Assembly (NCBI RefSeq): GCF_000002595.2
Contig: NC_057020.1
Span: 5,996,985-6,060,984, forward strand
Source of the DNA: Chlamydomonas reinhardtii
Lineage: Eukaryota; Chlorophyta; Chlorophyceae; Chlamydomonadales; Chlamydomonadaceae
DNA: 64,000 bases
Direction of reading: 5' to 3'
Positions 10,139 to 25,035 of this stretch are shown here, piece after piece. The first letter of the stretch is position 1, and each line of letters starts with the position of its first letter. The position numbers and the translations under genes are program-made. The notes below the pieces were generated by a model. The model was not told the origin of the DNA. It saw nothing but the letters and a program-made list of their open reading frames with translations, and searched no databases.

Positions 10139-11875
10139 CGGGCCCCGCCTACCATGTGCATATGACGGCTGTGTGCCGAGCCCTGCGCGGCAGGCCGCGT
10201 CCCGTGGCGCATGTTTCGACAAGCTGGCGTTCTCGACAGGCTGGGGTTCGTACTTGTGCTCTCGTCGGAAAAATACACTTTGTTCGGGATCGGCACTGGC
10301 CAAGGAATGGCCCCTGCCAACGGACAATGCATTGGGGCCGGGCGCTTGAGGCCGGGTGACTGATGAGGCTGGCGAGCATGGCTAGCACGCACGTTGACAG
10401 ATGCCGTGGGCGGTAGGCGCACAGGCTGCTGGCAACTACCTGCTGAGGTGTAAACTCTTGTCTGCCCATTACTGAGAGCGTGGCCGCCTGTGTCCACTGT
10501 CCACCACATGACAAAAACGGACTTCACCTCTCAGCGCATGGAAATGGATTTGCCTCACCATCCAAGCATGTTGTTAGTCAGCCTGGTCCTGACTACAGGA
10601 CAGCAGCACCTGGCGTTAAACGCCCAGCCGTCATAAATTTTGGCCAGCCCCCGCTGTGCGAAGTGGGTTACCGTATGGGAAAGAGGGAGTCAGCCACACA
10701 GGGTCACACGGGGACTTGACAGCTAGGGCTACAGAGCCTTGCAGGCTTGCACCCGCGGGTGGTGTTATTCAGAACGTGAGAACGGGCATACACACTTACG
10801 TACAACTGAGTTCACTTGTGCACTTTTGCAATCAGAGGCTCAGAGGCCCTGAAGCGCAAGCATCGCTACCCCATTCCCCACCCCGATCCTCCTGAGTGAT
10901 AAACTGATAACCATGTGCTGAACCGGCCGCGCTGTTGGACACCACATCGATTGCCTGTGTATATAGCCCGCCTACCGACAGCTGTCACTGTCAGAAACAC
11001 AGGCCCATGGCACAGTCCATGATGCCCCATGGCACACACTCACACCCTGCCACACCCACATGCGCGCTGCGCTGTCTACGCAGGTGCAGTTGGGCGCCGT
11101 GCGCGCAACCACACGTCAGACAAACGTACGATTGAAGCCATCTTGCAGACAAATCACCTGCACACTACGGGGCTACGCCAACCTGCCCCTTACCCTGTCC
11201 CATCACAGCCAAATCGCCTGCCGCACTTGTAGATAGCAGCATGCTCACGATATGGAGCTCGACTTGTGCTCCAGGTGCTTGTACCTCACGCAGCACTGCA
11301 GCAGCACTTCCCGAGCACCATGAACCTAAACTCGCAATCGTTGTATGTGTCAGACCTCATGTGTAATTCGTGGCCTCCCTACCTCACCGCTCACAATTGC
11401 ATCCCTGTATCCACCGCGGAAGCCGCCGCTTTCTGGCCCTCGTCACGAGTGTCGGTTGCGGCAACGATACGGTGTAGGTCACAGCCCACAGCGTCGAAGC
11501 TGACAAACCCACAGAATGAGCGCTGCTACCGTGCGCCCGCCAGATTGCGCGGGCCCCCTGCCCGGTACACGCCAGTGTAGGTACTCTGTGGGGAAAAGGT
11601 GGCGGCGGCCGAATGACAAACGAAGAGAGGCCCTTGAGGAAGCGAACGCGCGCACACGGACGTTCATCCGCGGCCCCACATCCATGCAACACTCCCCAGC
11701 ACCCTCCCTAGCTTCACCACCACCACCGCCCCTCGCTCCTCCTCTCCACGCCTCTTCTGGCCTACTTGCCCCCTGCTCCCTGTCCTGCGATCCCATGCTC
11801 CCACGCAGTGCCCTCTGCCCGCCCGGCCCCCCATCCGCCCGCCCATCCGCCCCACGCCCGCCCCCACGCCCCTCA

Positions 11876-11998
<123 letters not shown>

Positions 11999-12010
11999 GC
12001 AGTCGCCCAC

Positions 12011-13232
12011 CTTGTCATCGTGGTGTCGCACGTACTCAGCCTTGGTGGTGGCGGCCAGGGGGTCGGCGTCGGCCAGCCGCCCAAACAGCGTGTCCACAGA
12101 CACACGCTTCTTGGCCTGGGCACGTGCGCATGCCAGCAGGAGTTTTGCGTTGGAGAAATTGTAGAGAAAGAGAGAGAGGTGATAACGGGAGAACAGCCGG
12201 GTTCATGCGAGTGCATGCGGCGCTCGTTGGAGGCGTGTGTTGGTGATGAGTCAGGGCGATAAGCTCTTGGATGTGGCACAACCACTAACTCGGCACTCTG
12301 CAGGCACACTAGCCGCACCCCCGCCCTGATGTGCCTAGAAAGTTTCCGACCGCACTCCTATGATGCCGTCTTTTGCGCGGCTACGGCCCAGCTGCTGCAG
12401 CTACTGGAGTAGAGCCGGGCATCGCCACCACCACGCCTACCACCACACGCGCACTGCCTGCTACTCCGGGCTCCGTGGGGTAGCGGCACGGATACCGTAA
12501 GCGCTCTCGGCCCTCACCGCAATCTCCTCCAGCGCGAGCAGGAAGGTGTCGTAGTTGATTCTTCCGAAGCTTTTGCTGACACGCAAGAATATGCCCTCCT
12601 GCAGATGTGGGCACGCGAAGCGCCAGCAGGGGCAGGGCGTCACGCGTGGCAGGCGAGCACGCCTTGGTTCCCATACTCAAGACTGGTGCTGTGGTGGACC
12701 CTTCGCCTGACCCAACACCGAAACCCGATCCACATTCGGCCCGCATCCTGTCGCTGAAATGTGCCCCGAAACCTGCCCCCGAACCTTCGCTTCCGTGCGC
12801 GGCATGACCCCTGCGCCGCGCACGTACCGCTACCCCTGGCAACCCTCCGCCCGCTTGCTCACCACGTCCATGGGCGTGAGGCCCCCGCCAATCAACTTGC
12901 TCTCCCGACATAGTTTCGCAAACTTTGACCCATCCAGCGTCGCGTTGGCCAGCGTGATCTGTGGGAGAGAACACAGGTGAGCACAGTCGCGGGCTGCAGG
13001 ACACCCGACGCTGAAGGGACCCGTCCACGAGCACGAGTTCCACATAGGCTTAGGCCAGCACATTGGCCACGGTGGGCTGAGCTCGTGTTGAAAGGGAAGG
13101 CAACCTGCGGGGCTCCCAGGTGCGCTATCCGGGCCGCATGTCTCGCCAACTCCCAGCGCCGGGCTCACTCACCCCTGTCTTGCCAATCGATGCATACTTG
13201 ATGAATACGTGCTGGGCAAGATCCTCAGACAT
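12011..13232 (-). CDS. TPPP: TPPP/p25-alpha family protein (ciliary type), 3' end unresolved
   Basis: Recognised exons in sense order: 13232-13173 (MSEDLAQHVFIKYASIGKTG), 12958-12863 (ITLANATLDGSKFAKLCRES, then KLIGGGLTPMDV), 12598-12518 (EGIFLRVSKSFGRINYDTFL, then LALEEIA) and 12115-12011 (AKKRVSVDTLFGRL...HHDDK). All junctions are phase 0 with good GT-AG sites. Order and content match p25-alpha: the MDGKxFAKLC-like block, the INYxxFxxALEEIA block, then the DRLTDT-like block represented by FGRLADAD. The family binds and bundles tubulin, and in Chlamydomonas a member is found in cilia (I recall the name FAP265). The final exon is missing: the last donor opens into a (GT)n tract and no terminal exon was found. 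A small exon between IA and AKKR, where animal TPPP has about 20 more residues, is also possible. The gene is divergent to the SEC16/p115-like gene on its right. Confidence 0.8.
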
Positions 13233-13530
13233 CGTAAAATATTTCGTTAGGAAGCCGAACGGAAGGCAAGCAGTCTCAGCAACGCGCACTCGACAAGCCT
13301 AATGATTAGCAGAATAACTGAATAGACATGTCAGTTTATCTTCAAATGACTTTGCCTGTTTGAGCATTCGGCCGATGAAAGGGTCTGCATCGTCGATGGG
13401 CGTGGAAAGGTTTTTCTCTGGCATTAAGGCCTAATTCAGTATTCACTTGTCTCACTCACTGAAGCACTTGTAATAATGCTAGCCATTGAACCATATAGCG
13501 CGTGAGGTGTCAACACTGTCATCAGGAAGA
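13233..13530. promoter_or_regulatory. shared divergent promoter region, TPPP / hybrid gene A
   Basis: 298 bp separate the two start codons, which point away from each other, so both promoters and 5' UTRs must overlap or abut here. No TATA or named element was recognised; the left half is AT-richer than its surroundings. Confidence 0.5.
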
Positions 13531-16500
13531 ATGTCGTCACAGCCAGGCCCGGAGGGCCAGGCAAAGCAGGCGACGTCGCCGTTCAGCCTTTTTAAGCCGA
13601 TTTCAGTAAGTCGGGGACGTGGGTTCGCACGGTCAAGCGGGACTACTGTTGCATGCCGTTCGCTGCGACCAAAGTGGACCGTGCGTTGACCAGCGTCGCA
13701 ACGCTTCTCGTGCATTCGCAGTGGGCCAAGGGTGGCAAGAAGGTCAAGCAGGCCAAGCTGGGAGAGGAGAACAACATGTACTACCACCCGGAGGTAAGCG
13801 CCCGCTGGGCATCTCGGGACGGGCCCTTGGTCACACCGAGAAAGGCTTGCGAGGCCCCATTCGTCTCAACTGCGCCCCCTCACTGACCCTTGCCGTTGGA
13901 TTGCTGCCTCGCAGCTGAAACGCTGGGTTGAGAGGGGCAAGGAGGATGAGGCCGCCGCGGAGGCAGCGGGCCCGCCTCCGCCGCCCGTGCTGTCCGGCGG
14001 CAGCATCGCTCACCCCGGCGGCTCGGTTGTCCACAAGTGAGTGTTGAAGTGGCGAGGGCTACGACACGTATTAGCAGATCTCGGCCATGCACGCCGGGCG
14101 TAAGCGGGCAAGCAGCACTGGCTAATGGTGCCTGCCTGCCTGGTACTCTTTGGGGCGACACTCGCGCCCTCCTTGGCAGCAACACCGTTGCCGCCCGTCC
14201 CCACGACCGGACCTCTGCGCCCGACAAAGCCTGCTCCAACCCAAGCCGCACCAACCAACCACATCACCTGACCAGCAACAACACTCTCCCTTCCTCCCGC
14301 GCACAGGCGCTCGCTGTCCCAGCGCTACGTGCTGCAATCCAACCTGTCCGTGTCTTCCATGGGCTCCCTCACGGGCTCGCTCTCCCAGACCGACCTGGCA
14401 GGCATGGCCGGCCAGGGCGGTGGCGACCCAGCTGCCGGCAGCTTCTCCCGCACCCCCAGCGGCTACAACAGCACCGGCCCCTCGCCGCCTCTGTCCGGCA
14501 GTGGCCTGCCGCCAAGCGTGTTTGCACCCGGCGCCAACACGGGAGCGAGTGCCGGCCCCGCCGCAAACTTCTTCGTCCCGGCGCCGCCGCAACGCTCGCC
14601 GTCGACGGGATTCTTTGTGCCGCCGGCACCGGTGCCGCAGGCGGCCGGCGGCGACGGGGACGGGGAGGTAGAGGCGCAGGGCGAGACCGGCGAGCAGCAG
14701 TTCGAGCATTCCGAGGCCGGGGCGACTGAGATTTCGCTGGGGCAGGCGCTCCCAGCGGCCCCGGCGGACGCGGAGGCAGACGCCGACAGTGCGATGCCCG
14801 TTAGTGCTGCCCGAGAGCCCTCGTACGGGCACTCGCTCTCTTTCTCTGACGCCCTGCGCGTGGACAGCCAGCAGCTGGATTCCCCCAACGGCGTTGTGGG
14901 TCCGCGGCCGCTGCCGGAGCCCGGAGCTGAAGCTGACGGCGGCCTGCCCGTACCGCACGGCTTCGAGCCGGGCCTGCGTTCTGTTGAGCACGGCCACTCG
15001 GACGGCGGCGCGGCGGTGTCGTTGTACAACGGCATTGCGCCCGGGGCCGAGGTCGAGGCGGAAGCAGATGGCCAAACACCGCCAGCGCTTCAATCGCTAG
15101 ACGAAGCACAGTTCGCCGAGCACGAGGCAGGGGCAGCGGCTGAGGCGGAGCAGCAGCTGCAAACGGACGGCGGCAGCAGCGGCGGCGCAGTGGCGATGGC
15201 GGTGGACGGGTATGCCGGCCAGGAGGCCTCCACCTCCACCGATCCTGCTGACGCCGCGTCTGCCACGCCTGCCTCGGCCTCTCCCGGCGATGCCGCCTCT
15301 CAGTACTACTATCAGCAGTATGCCTACCTGTACCAGTACGCGCTGAGTCAGGGGTATGCCGAGGCGGACGCAGTGACGTACGCGCAGTACTATGCGACGC
15401 AGTACGCGCAGCAGTACACGCAGCAGGCGCCGGCGGGGCAGCTGGGCGAGGGCGAGGGCCAGCAGGAGCAGCAGGAGCAGCAACAGGAGGTGGCCATTGG
15501 GCTGCAGGTGGTGAGCGGCGGCGACGCGGAGGGCGGTGAGGGGCAGGAGGCAGCTGCGGACGGGTCCGGCTGGGAGGTGGAGCTTCCTGAGCTTGCCGTG
15601 GGGTCCGCAACGGCCGTCGAGGAGCCCGAGCCCGAGGCGCCGCAACAGCAGGATCAGAAGCAGGAAGAGCAAGTGCAGCAGGTGGCTATGGAGGTGGAGC
15701 AGGCTTACGCGCATGAGGCGGTTGCCACGACTGCGGCGCCGGGCCAGCAGCAGGAGGAGCAGGACGAGCAGCCGCTGGTGTTTACCCCCGCGCCGCTGCC
15801 TGAGGACCTGACCGCTGCCGCCTGCGCCGCGGCGCAGCACCACCAGTCCGCGGTCACTGCCGCAGTTGCCGCTGCCGCCGCCGCCGCGACTGCCGCTGCC
15901 GCGAGCCAGCCCGCGCAGCCAGAGGCGGCCCAGCGCGGCGCGCCTGCTTCCGCCACAGTAAGCGCACCTCACGTTGCGGCGGCATCAGGTGGCGTGTCCA
16001 CGGCGCCGCAGGTGCAGCTGCTGGGTCGGCTGGGCAAGCTTGCCTCCTCCGCCGTCACCTCGCTCGGCGCCTCCGCGGCCGCGGCCGCCGCGGCGGTGGC
16101 TGCCCCCAGCGCCCCATCTTCGGCGCTGTCGCTGTCCGCCCTGGGCCTGGTGGGGTCGTTTGGCGAGCTGAGCTCTGACGACTTTGACTGCATCATGCAC
16201 CCCGGGGACCCCGCCAAGCTGGACGGCCCGCTGCCGTGGGAGCTGCCCGAGCACCTGCGCCACGGCGCCACCGGCCGCAAGCTGCTGGCGCTGTGCTCCA
16301 ACTGGCAGCGCGAGAACCCGGGCAAGCACTACACGCCGGCGCTGCTGCAGCAGCTGCTGGAGGCAGGGGCGGCGCAGGAGCAGGAGCAGGGCGGCGAGGG
16401 CAACGATGCCGCGGCTGTGGCGGCGGAGGCAGCGGCAGACGGGCTAGTGGTTGTCGCGTCCAGCGATGTTGCGCTTGCGGCCGAGGGCGGCTGCGGGTCT

Positions 16501-18762
16501 AGGGGCGCCAACGTCGCAGAGGACGCCTCGGCTGCTGAGCCTGAGGCCGGCGACGGCCTGTCCTCCTACGAGCGCGCGTGCCGACTCTCACAGTTTGGCC
16601 TGCCGGCGACGGAGCTGCTGCAGCCACACAAGCCTCAGCAACCAGCCGCACCAGCTTTGCAGACGCCTAAGCAGATGCAAGCGCTCACACACTCTGTGGC
16701 TGTGCAGCAGCAGCAGCAGCAGCAGCAGCTTGATCAGGTGGCTGAGCCGGCGGCGTCCGCTGTGGAATTTGCTGTGGCGCAGGAGGCGCGGACGCAGGCA
16801 CCGTCGCGGCAGGTGCCCCTGCAGGTTGATATAGTCATGGCGCTGCAGGCCGCCGTCACGCAGTCACCCGGGGAGCTGCCCACCCCTACCTCCGCTCGCT
16901 CCGACGACCCCTTCTCCGGCACCGAGCACTTGCCGCGCTCCTACTACACGCAGCACCAGCAGCACCATGAGCAGCAGCAGGACGTGCAGGAGGAGGCGGT
17001 AGGAGGGTCCAGCGTGGAGAAATCGCCGCAGCGTGTGTACGCGGGCGCAGCGGCGCTGGGCCTAGAGGAAATGAGCGAGGAGGAGAGGGAGTTGGAGGAG
17101 GTCGCCTCGCCTGGCACAGTGCCCGTGCAGCTGGCGGCGCTTGGCGAGGAGGAGGCTGCGGACTTCTTTGCTCACCTGGGAGAGGAGCCGGCGGCTGAAG
17201 TGCAGCCGGAGCTTTCAACCGCTGCTGCTGTGGAGGCGGAGGCTGCGGAGGAGCCCGCTGCTGCTGCTGCCTCTACGCCGGCTTATGTAGTGGAGGAGCC
17301 AGAGTACGTTGTTGAGGAGCCGGCGGCTGACGTTATTGAGGAGCCGGCGGTGGAGGCCGCTGAGCCCGTGGCACCCGCCGCCGCTGCGGCCGCCGCCGCC
17401 GCCATTGATTCGGTGGTGGCGGCACTGGAGCAGCTGCGCAGCAGTGCTGCCGCCACCGCCGACAGCGAGGGCGAGTCGGCTGAGGAGCGCACCGCGTTGC
17501 TGCAGCAAATCCACGCCTCGCTGGCCAGCGCCACCGCGGCGCTGGCAGGCATGGGCGTCGACATCAGCGCGCTAGCTGCCCTCGCCGGCGCTGCCCCCGT
17601 CGCTGCCACCAGCCCCGACCACACGCCCGGCCCTGGCCACAAGCGCCCGCGCAAGGACGACAGCCCAGCCACCCCCACCCGGCCCACCGTCGTCAGCGGC
17701 ACGGTTGATGCAGTCGAGACTCCGCTGCTTGCGCCCGGCCCTATGCTGGTTCGTGGCGCGGAGGGCGATGACGTCGCTACACCCGCCCTGGTGTCAGTGC
17801 CTGGCCCCGGAGAGCGCTTCCAGCAGCTAGGCCGCGCGCTGTCCAATGCGCGCGCTGACGTCGCCCAGTCTCAGCCGCAGCCGCCGGCTGTGGTTGTGTC
17901 GCTGAATGTGGTCGCGGCGCCCGAGGTGGATGTGTCGGTGCTGGAGGCGCGTGTGCGGGGCGAGGAGCGGCAGGCCTGGGAGTCCAAGCTGGCGGCGGTG
18001 GTGGACTCGGAGCGGGACGCGGCGTCGCTGGTGATTGCGTCGGTGGAGCAGCAGCGCGACGAGCTGCAGTCTCGGCTGGGCGGTGCGGAGGCAGCGCTGG
18101 CGGAGGCGGAGGCGGGCCGCAGTGGCCTGGTGGCGCAGCTTGAGGTGGAGGCGGCGGCGCGGCGAGGGCTGGAGGAGCGCGTTGCAGGCGCCGAGGCCGC
18201 GGCCGAGGAGGCGCGGCGTGCGGCGGCAGAGGCTCGCGCGGAGGCGGAGGCGGCGCGTGCCGCTGCCGCTGCTGCCGAGGCCGAGCGCGACGCCATGTCG
18301 GTTGAACTTGCGGCTGAGCGGACGGAGCGCGAAAGCCTGGCAGCGGCGCTGTCCGCTGCTCGCGAGGAGAGCTCTTCACTGCGCTCTCGCTACAAGGCCC
18401 GTTTCGCGGCTCTGAGCTCTGAGCTTGAGGCCACTCGCGGCTCGCTGTGTGATCTGCAGTCGGAGCATGACGAGCTGCTGCTGTGCCTGGGCCAGGAGAG
18501 CACCAAGGTGGAGGCGTTGGCGGGCGCGGTGCGGGAGGCGGGCGGCGACCCGGAGCCCATCATTGAGGCCATCGAGGCCGAGTATGAGACCATGGGCCTG
18601 GGCGGAGGCGGCGGCTCGGGTGCGGATAGTGAGGCGGCAGACGTCGGCGCTGGGGAGGAGCAGGAGGCAGCTGCCCAGGAGGTTGCGGCTGCTGAGGCAG
18701 CTCTGCTGGGCGGCGGCGAGGGCTGGGACTGTGCCGAGCTGGAGCTGGAGGGCGCGGTTTAA
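13531..18762 (+). CDS. SEC16-tail / p115-like coiled-coil hybrid protein A
   Basis: Exons 13531-13605, 13722-13793, 13915-14036 and 14307-18762 join in phase to a protein of 1574 aa (TAA 18760-18762). The start MSSQPGPEG is matched by the same exon in paralogue B. Residues about 15-80 (SPFSLFKP, then KQAKLGEENNMYYHPELKRW, an acidic Ala stretch and PPPPP) resemble the short C-terminal tail module of plant SEC16, as do the following RYVLQSN and FFVPAP motifs. A long Ala/Glu/Gln-rich middle contains one conserved block, DDFDCIMHPGDPAKLDGPLP to LLQQLLEA. Residues about 1295-1500 form a heptad-rich coiled coil ending LLLCLGQESTKVEALAG, close to the LLVCLGQExxKVExL signature near the C-terminus of p115/USO1/plant GC6. 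SEC16 organises ER exit sites and p115 tethers COPII vesicles, so an early secretory scaffold is likely; that role is inference. The SEC16 central domain and the p115 armadillo head are both absent. Confidence 0.7.
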
Positions 18763-19813
18763 AAGCTGGAATGCTGGAATGGTATCTTACAGTAGAAGCT
18801 AAAGAGTTTTGACTGATAGACGAGCGGTAGTTGAAGTCATGCTTATACCCAAGTACGGAACAGACTGGGAAGTGTCGTGCTCAAAGGACGGTGATCGTGT
18901 TTGTGCTCAGGGTCAGCTAGGTTACCGTGTTTAGGCAATAGGGGCACAGACCTGTCAAGGCGGTCCTCCATGCATGCATGTACCCGTCGCTGCGATCAGC
19001 AGTGTGTCGGTGCAAACAGATGCCGTATGTAGGTCATGATTTATGACATCACCTGAGTGCTGCGAGGCGAGGGTAGAGGTGGCCTAGGCACTGTGAGTGT
19101 GAGAGCCCCGGAGGCAGGAGGCGATAGGGATTGCCATAGCAAGCGGCTTAAACTGGCTTAAATGAGGGCTAGCAAAGAGATTATCGGCATTCTGCTCGCT
19201 GAGGGCAACAACTCAGCAAGCTAGCAGAATGAGCGGTGACTGACATTGTAAGGCGATTGCCATCGGTACCACCTTTCCACCCTTTCCCTCTTGTCCCACG
19301 CCAGGTGGCACGCTGGAAGACGCGGGAAACTTCAAAACTGGCATGGACCGCCGTAATAACTTGGGCATGATACCACACCGCGTCAGCTGTATTATGTTCG
19401 TCAACAAAATGTTCATCCTGTGTCGGGACTTGCAAAGAACCATTGCACATGTCTGTGTCAGAAACCTCCGCGAACAGCCTGCATCTCAAGGAACACCGAA
19501 TCACGGACAGCGCTAGCAAGGAGAATATCCAGCCGCCTTATAACTGAACTTCCATGCGTAAGGCGGGCTCGGAGCACGGGGTTGCGGCACGGCGCCGCCT
19601 CGCGGCCTGACCCGGTTTTAGCTCGTAAGCCTCTGCGTAAGGCTCGTACGACTGGAGTCGGGCAGGCCCGGGATGCCAGGCCTGCTCGGCCTGTGGCTGC
19701 ATTTCATATAAGGCAGTTTTAGGGAAGCTCGAAGGATGTAATCCGTGTGGTCTTTCATCAACACGGCATTAGGCGTTGGTCTAGGGAAAGGGAGCCACAC
19801 AAATTAACTGAGG
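18763..19813. other. intergenic / 3' flank of hybrid gene A
   Basis: About 1 kb between hybrid gene A and the DUF1254 gene, with no supported exon. A TGTAA at 19246-19250, 484 nt after the stop, is a possible algal polyadenylation signal. The right end must hold the promoter of the DUF1254 gene. Confidence 0.4.
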
Positions 19814-23823
<4,010 letters not shown>

Positions 23824-25035
23824 GCGTCTCTTATTGACACCATGTGTGTTTCTCAGCAGTTACACATGCTAGGTACTGTATACATACATAGCAGAGTATA
23901 ATTATTGCGATCGCGCGCGTGCGGCTATGTGGAATGAAAGTTACAAGACATGATCACGCCGGTTGGACACATTCCGCTGGCGAGTGTGGGCTTTATAGTA
24001 TATCAAGCAAGAAGGTACAATATGCCATGTAGGGGGAATGCGTGTATGCTTATGAGTGGGCCAGTGCCCATGTGTGTTTGTTCACGAGCTGTGTTGTTGA
24101 AGTTAGTAAGAATGCATGGGTGGGGATGATGTGCGCAAGCAAGCCGGACTAGATGTGGGATGCAAGCCGCGACTTTGCGATGTGATGCAGTTGTACAATC
24201 ACAGCGATATATACCGGGCGTACCAAGCACACAGGTGCTTCGTGCGGGAGCGCAGCATCTGCACGAGTTGAGCTGTAACGAGCCCGTCAAATGCAACGCT
24301 CCCAATTGACTCTACCTACGGGGCGCCCCCATGTCCCCTGCGGTTGTTAGCTGAACGCCAAGGGCATTTACTTCACAGCTGCCCACAACCCACGCGGATG
24401 CAGGAATGCTCCCTCCCCAATTCGTGTTTAAGACGTCACGTGGGGCACGTGACCAGTACATGTCCACCTCATCGTCCTTACAATGCAATCATGTATGCAT
24501 GTGTCATTGCCACCGTGTGTTTGCGTCGCCTTCGCCACGGCGGCACACCATTTGCCCGTCCAACGGCCCGCCATTGTCACCGACTCACCTCCATCGCCCA
24601 AAGCAGTCTAAGTCTACAGCCGCACAAGCCACCTGGCAGGTCTGTGCCAGCATCTTGCACTCATCCCAGGCACAATCTACGTACGGTATCTCGAAACACC
24701 GGTCTCGTCAAAACTTGTGGATGAAAGTGTTTGCACATGCCCTGCCGCTGCTGTGAGCACATCTAGCATAGCAATACCGTTACCTTGCCCGTGCTAGGAT
24801 GTCCGAAAAGCCTGCGACGCAGCCTTGGTGCGCCCTACTGTCCCAGCGGCCGCAAGCACCTACGCCGCCACTTACAAAACGGGACTTGAGTCGCGCTGCC
24901 GTGTTCCACGTCCTCTATATAGACATTCCTCCTGCCACAAAATCTTGATTGCAAACACTACCGCTCCGACTGCGCGCAGCCCGGCACAGCTCCCGCGTGC
25001 GGCCCTGCTTCCACGCCGTCTGCAAACTACGTAGC
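23824..25035. other. convergent 3' flanks, DUF1254 gene / hybrid gene B
   Basis: Tail-to-tail intergenic region with no supported exon. TGTAA at 24274-24278 (plus) lies 451 nt after the DUF1254 stop. TGTAA on the minus strand at 24876-24872 lies about 160 nt after the hybrid gene B stop. Both are candidate polyadenylation signals. Confidence 0.45.
24872..24876 (-). terminator. candidate TGTAA poly(A) signal of hybrid gene B
   Basis: TGTAA is the usual volvocine polyadenylation motif. This one sits about 160 nt downstream of the stop at 25036-25038 on the same strand. Confidence 0.4.

Noticed and set aside
12336-12411. Short plus-strand frame (SFRPHSYDAVFCAATAQLLQ)
   Set aside because: Looks protein-like but lies inside a TPPP intron on the opposite strand with no exon partners; taken as chance.
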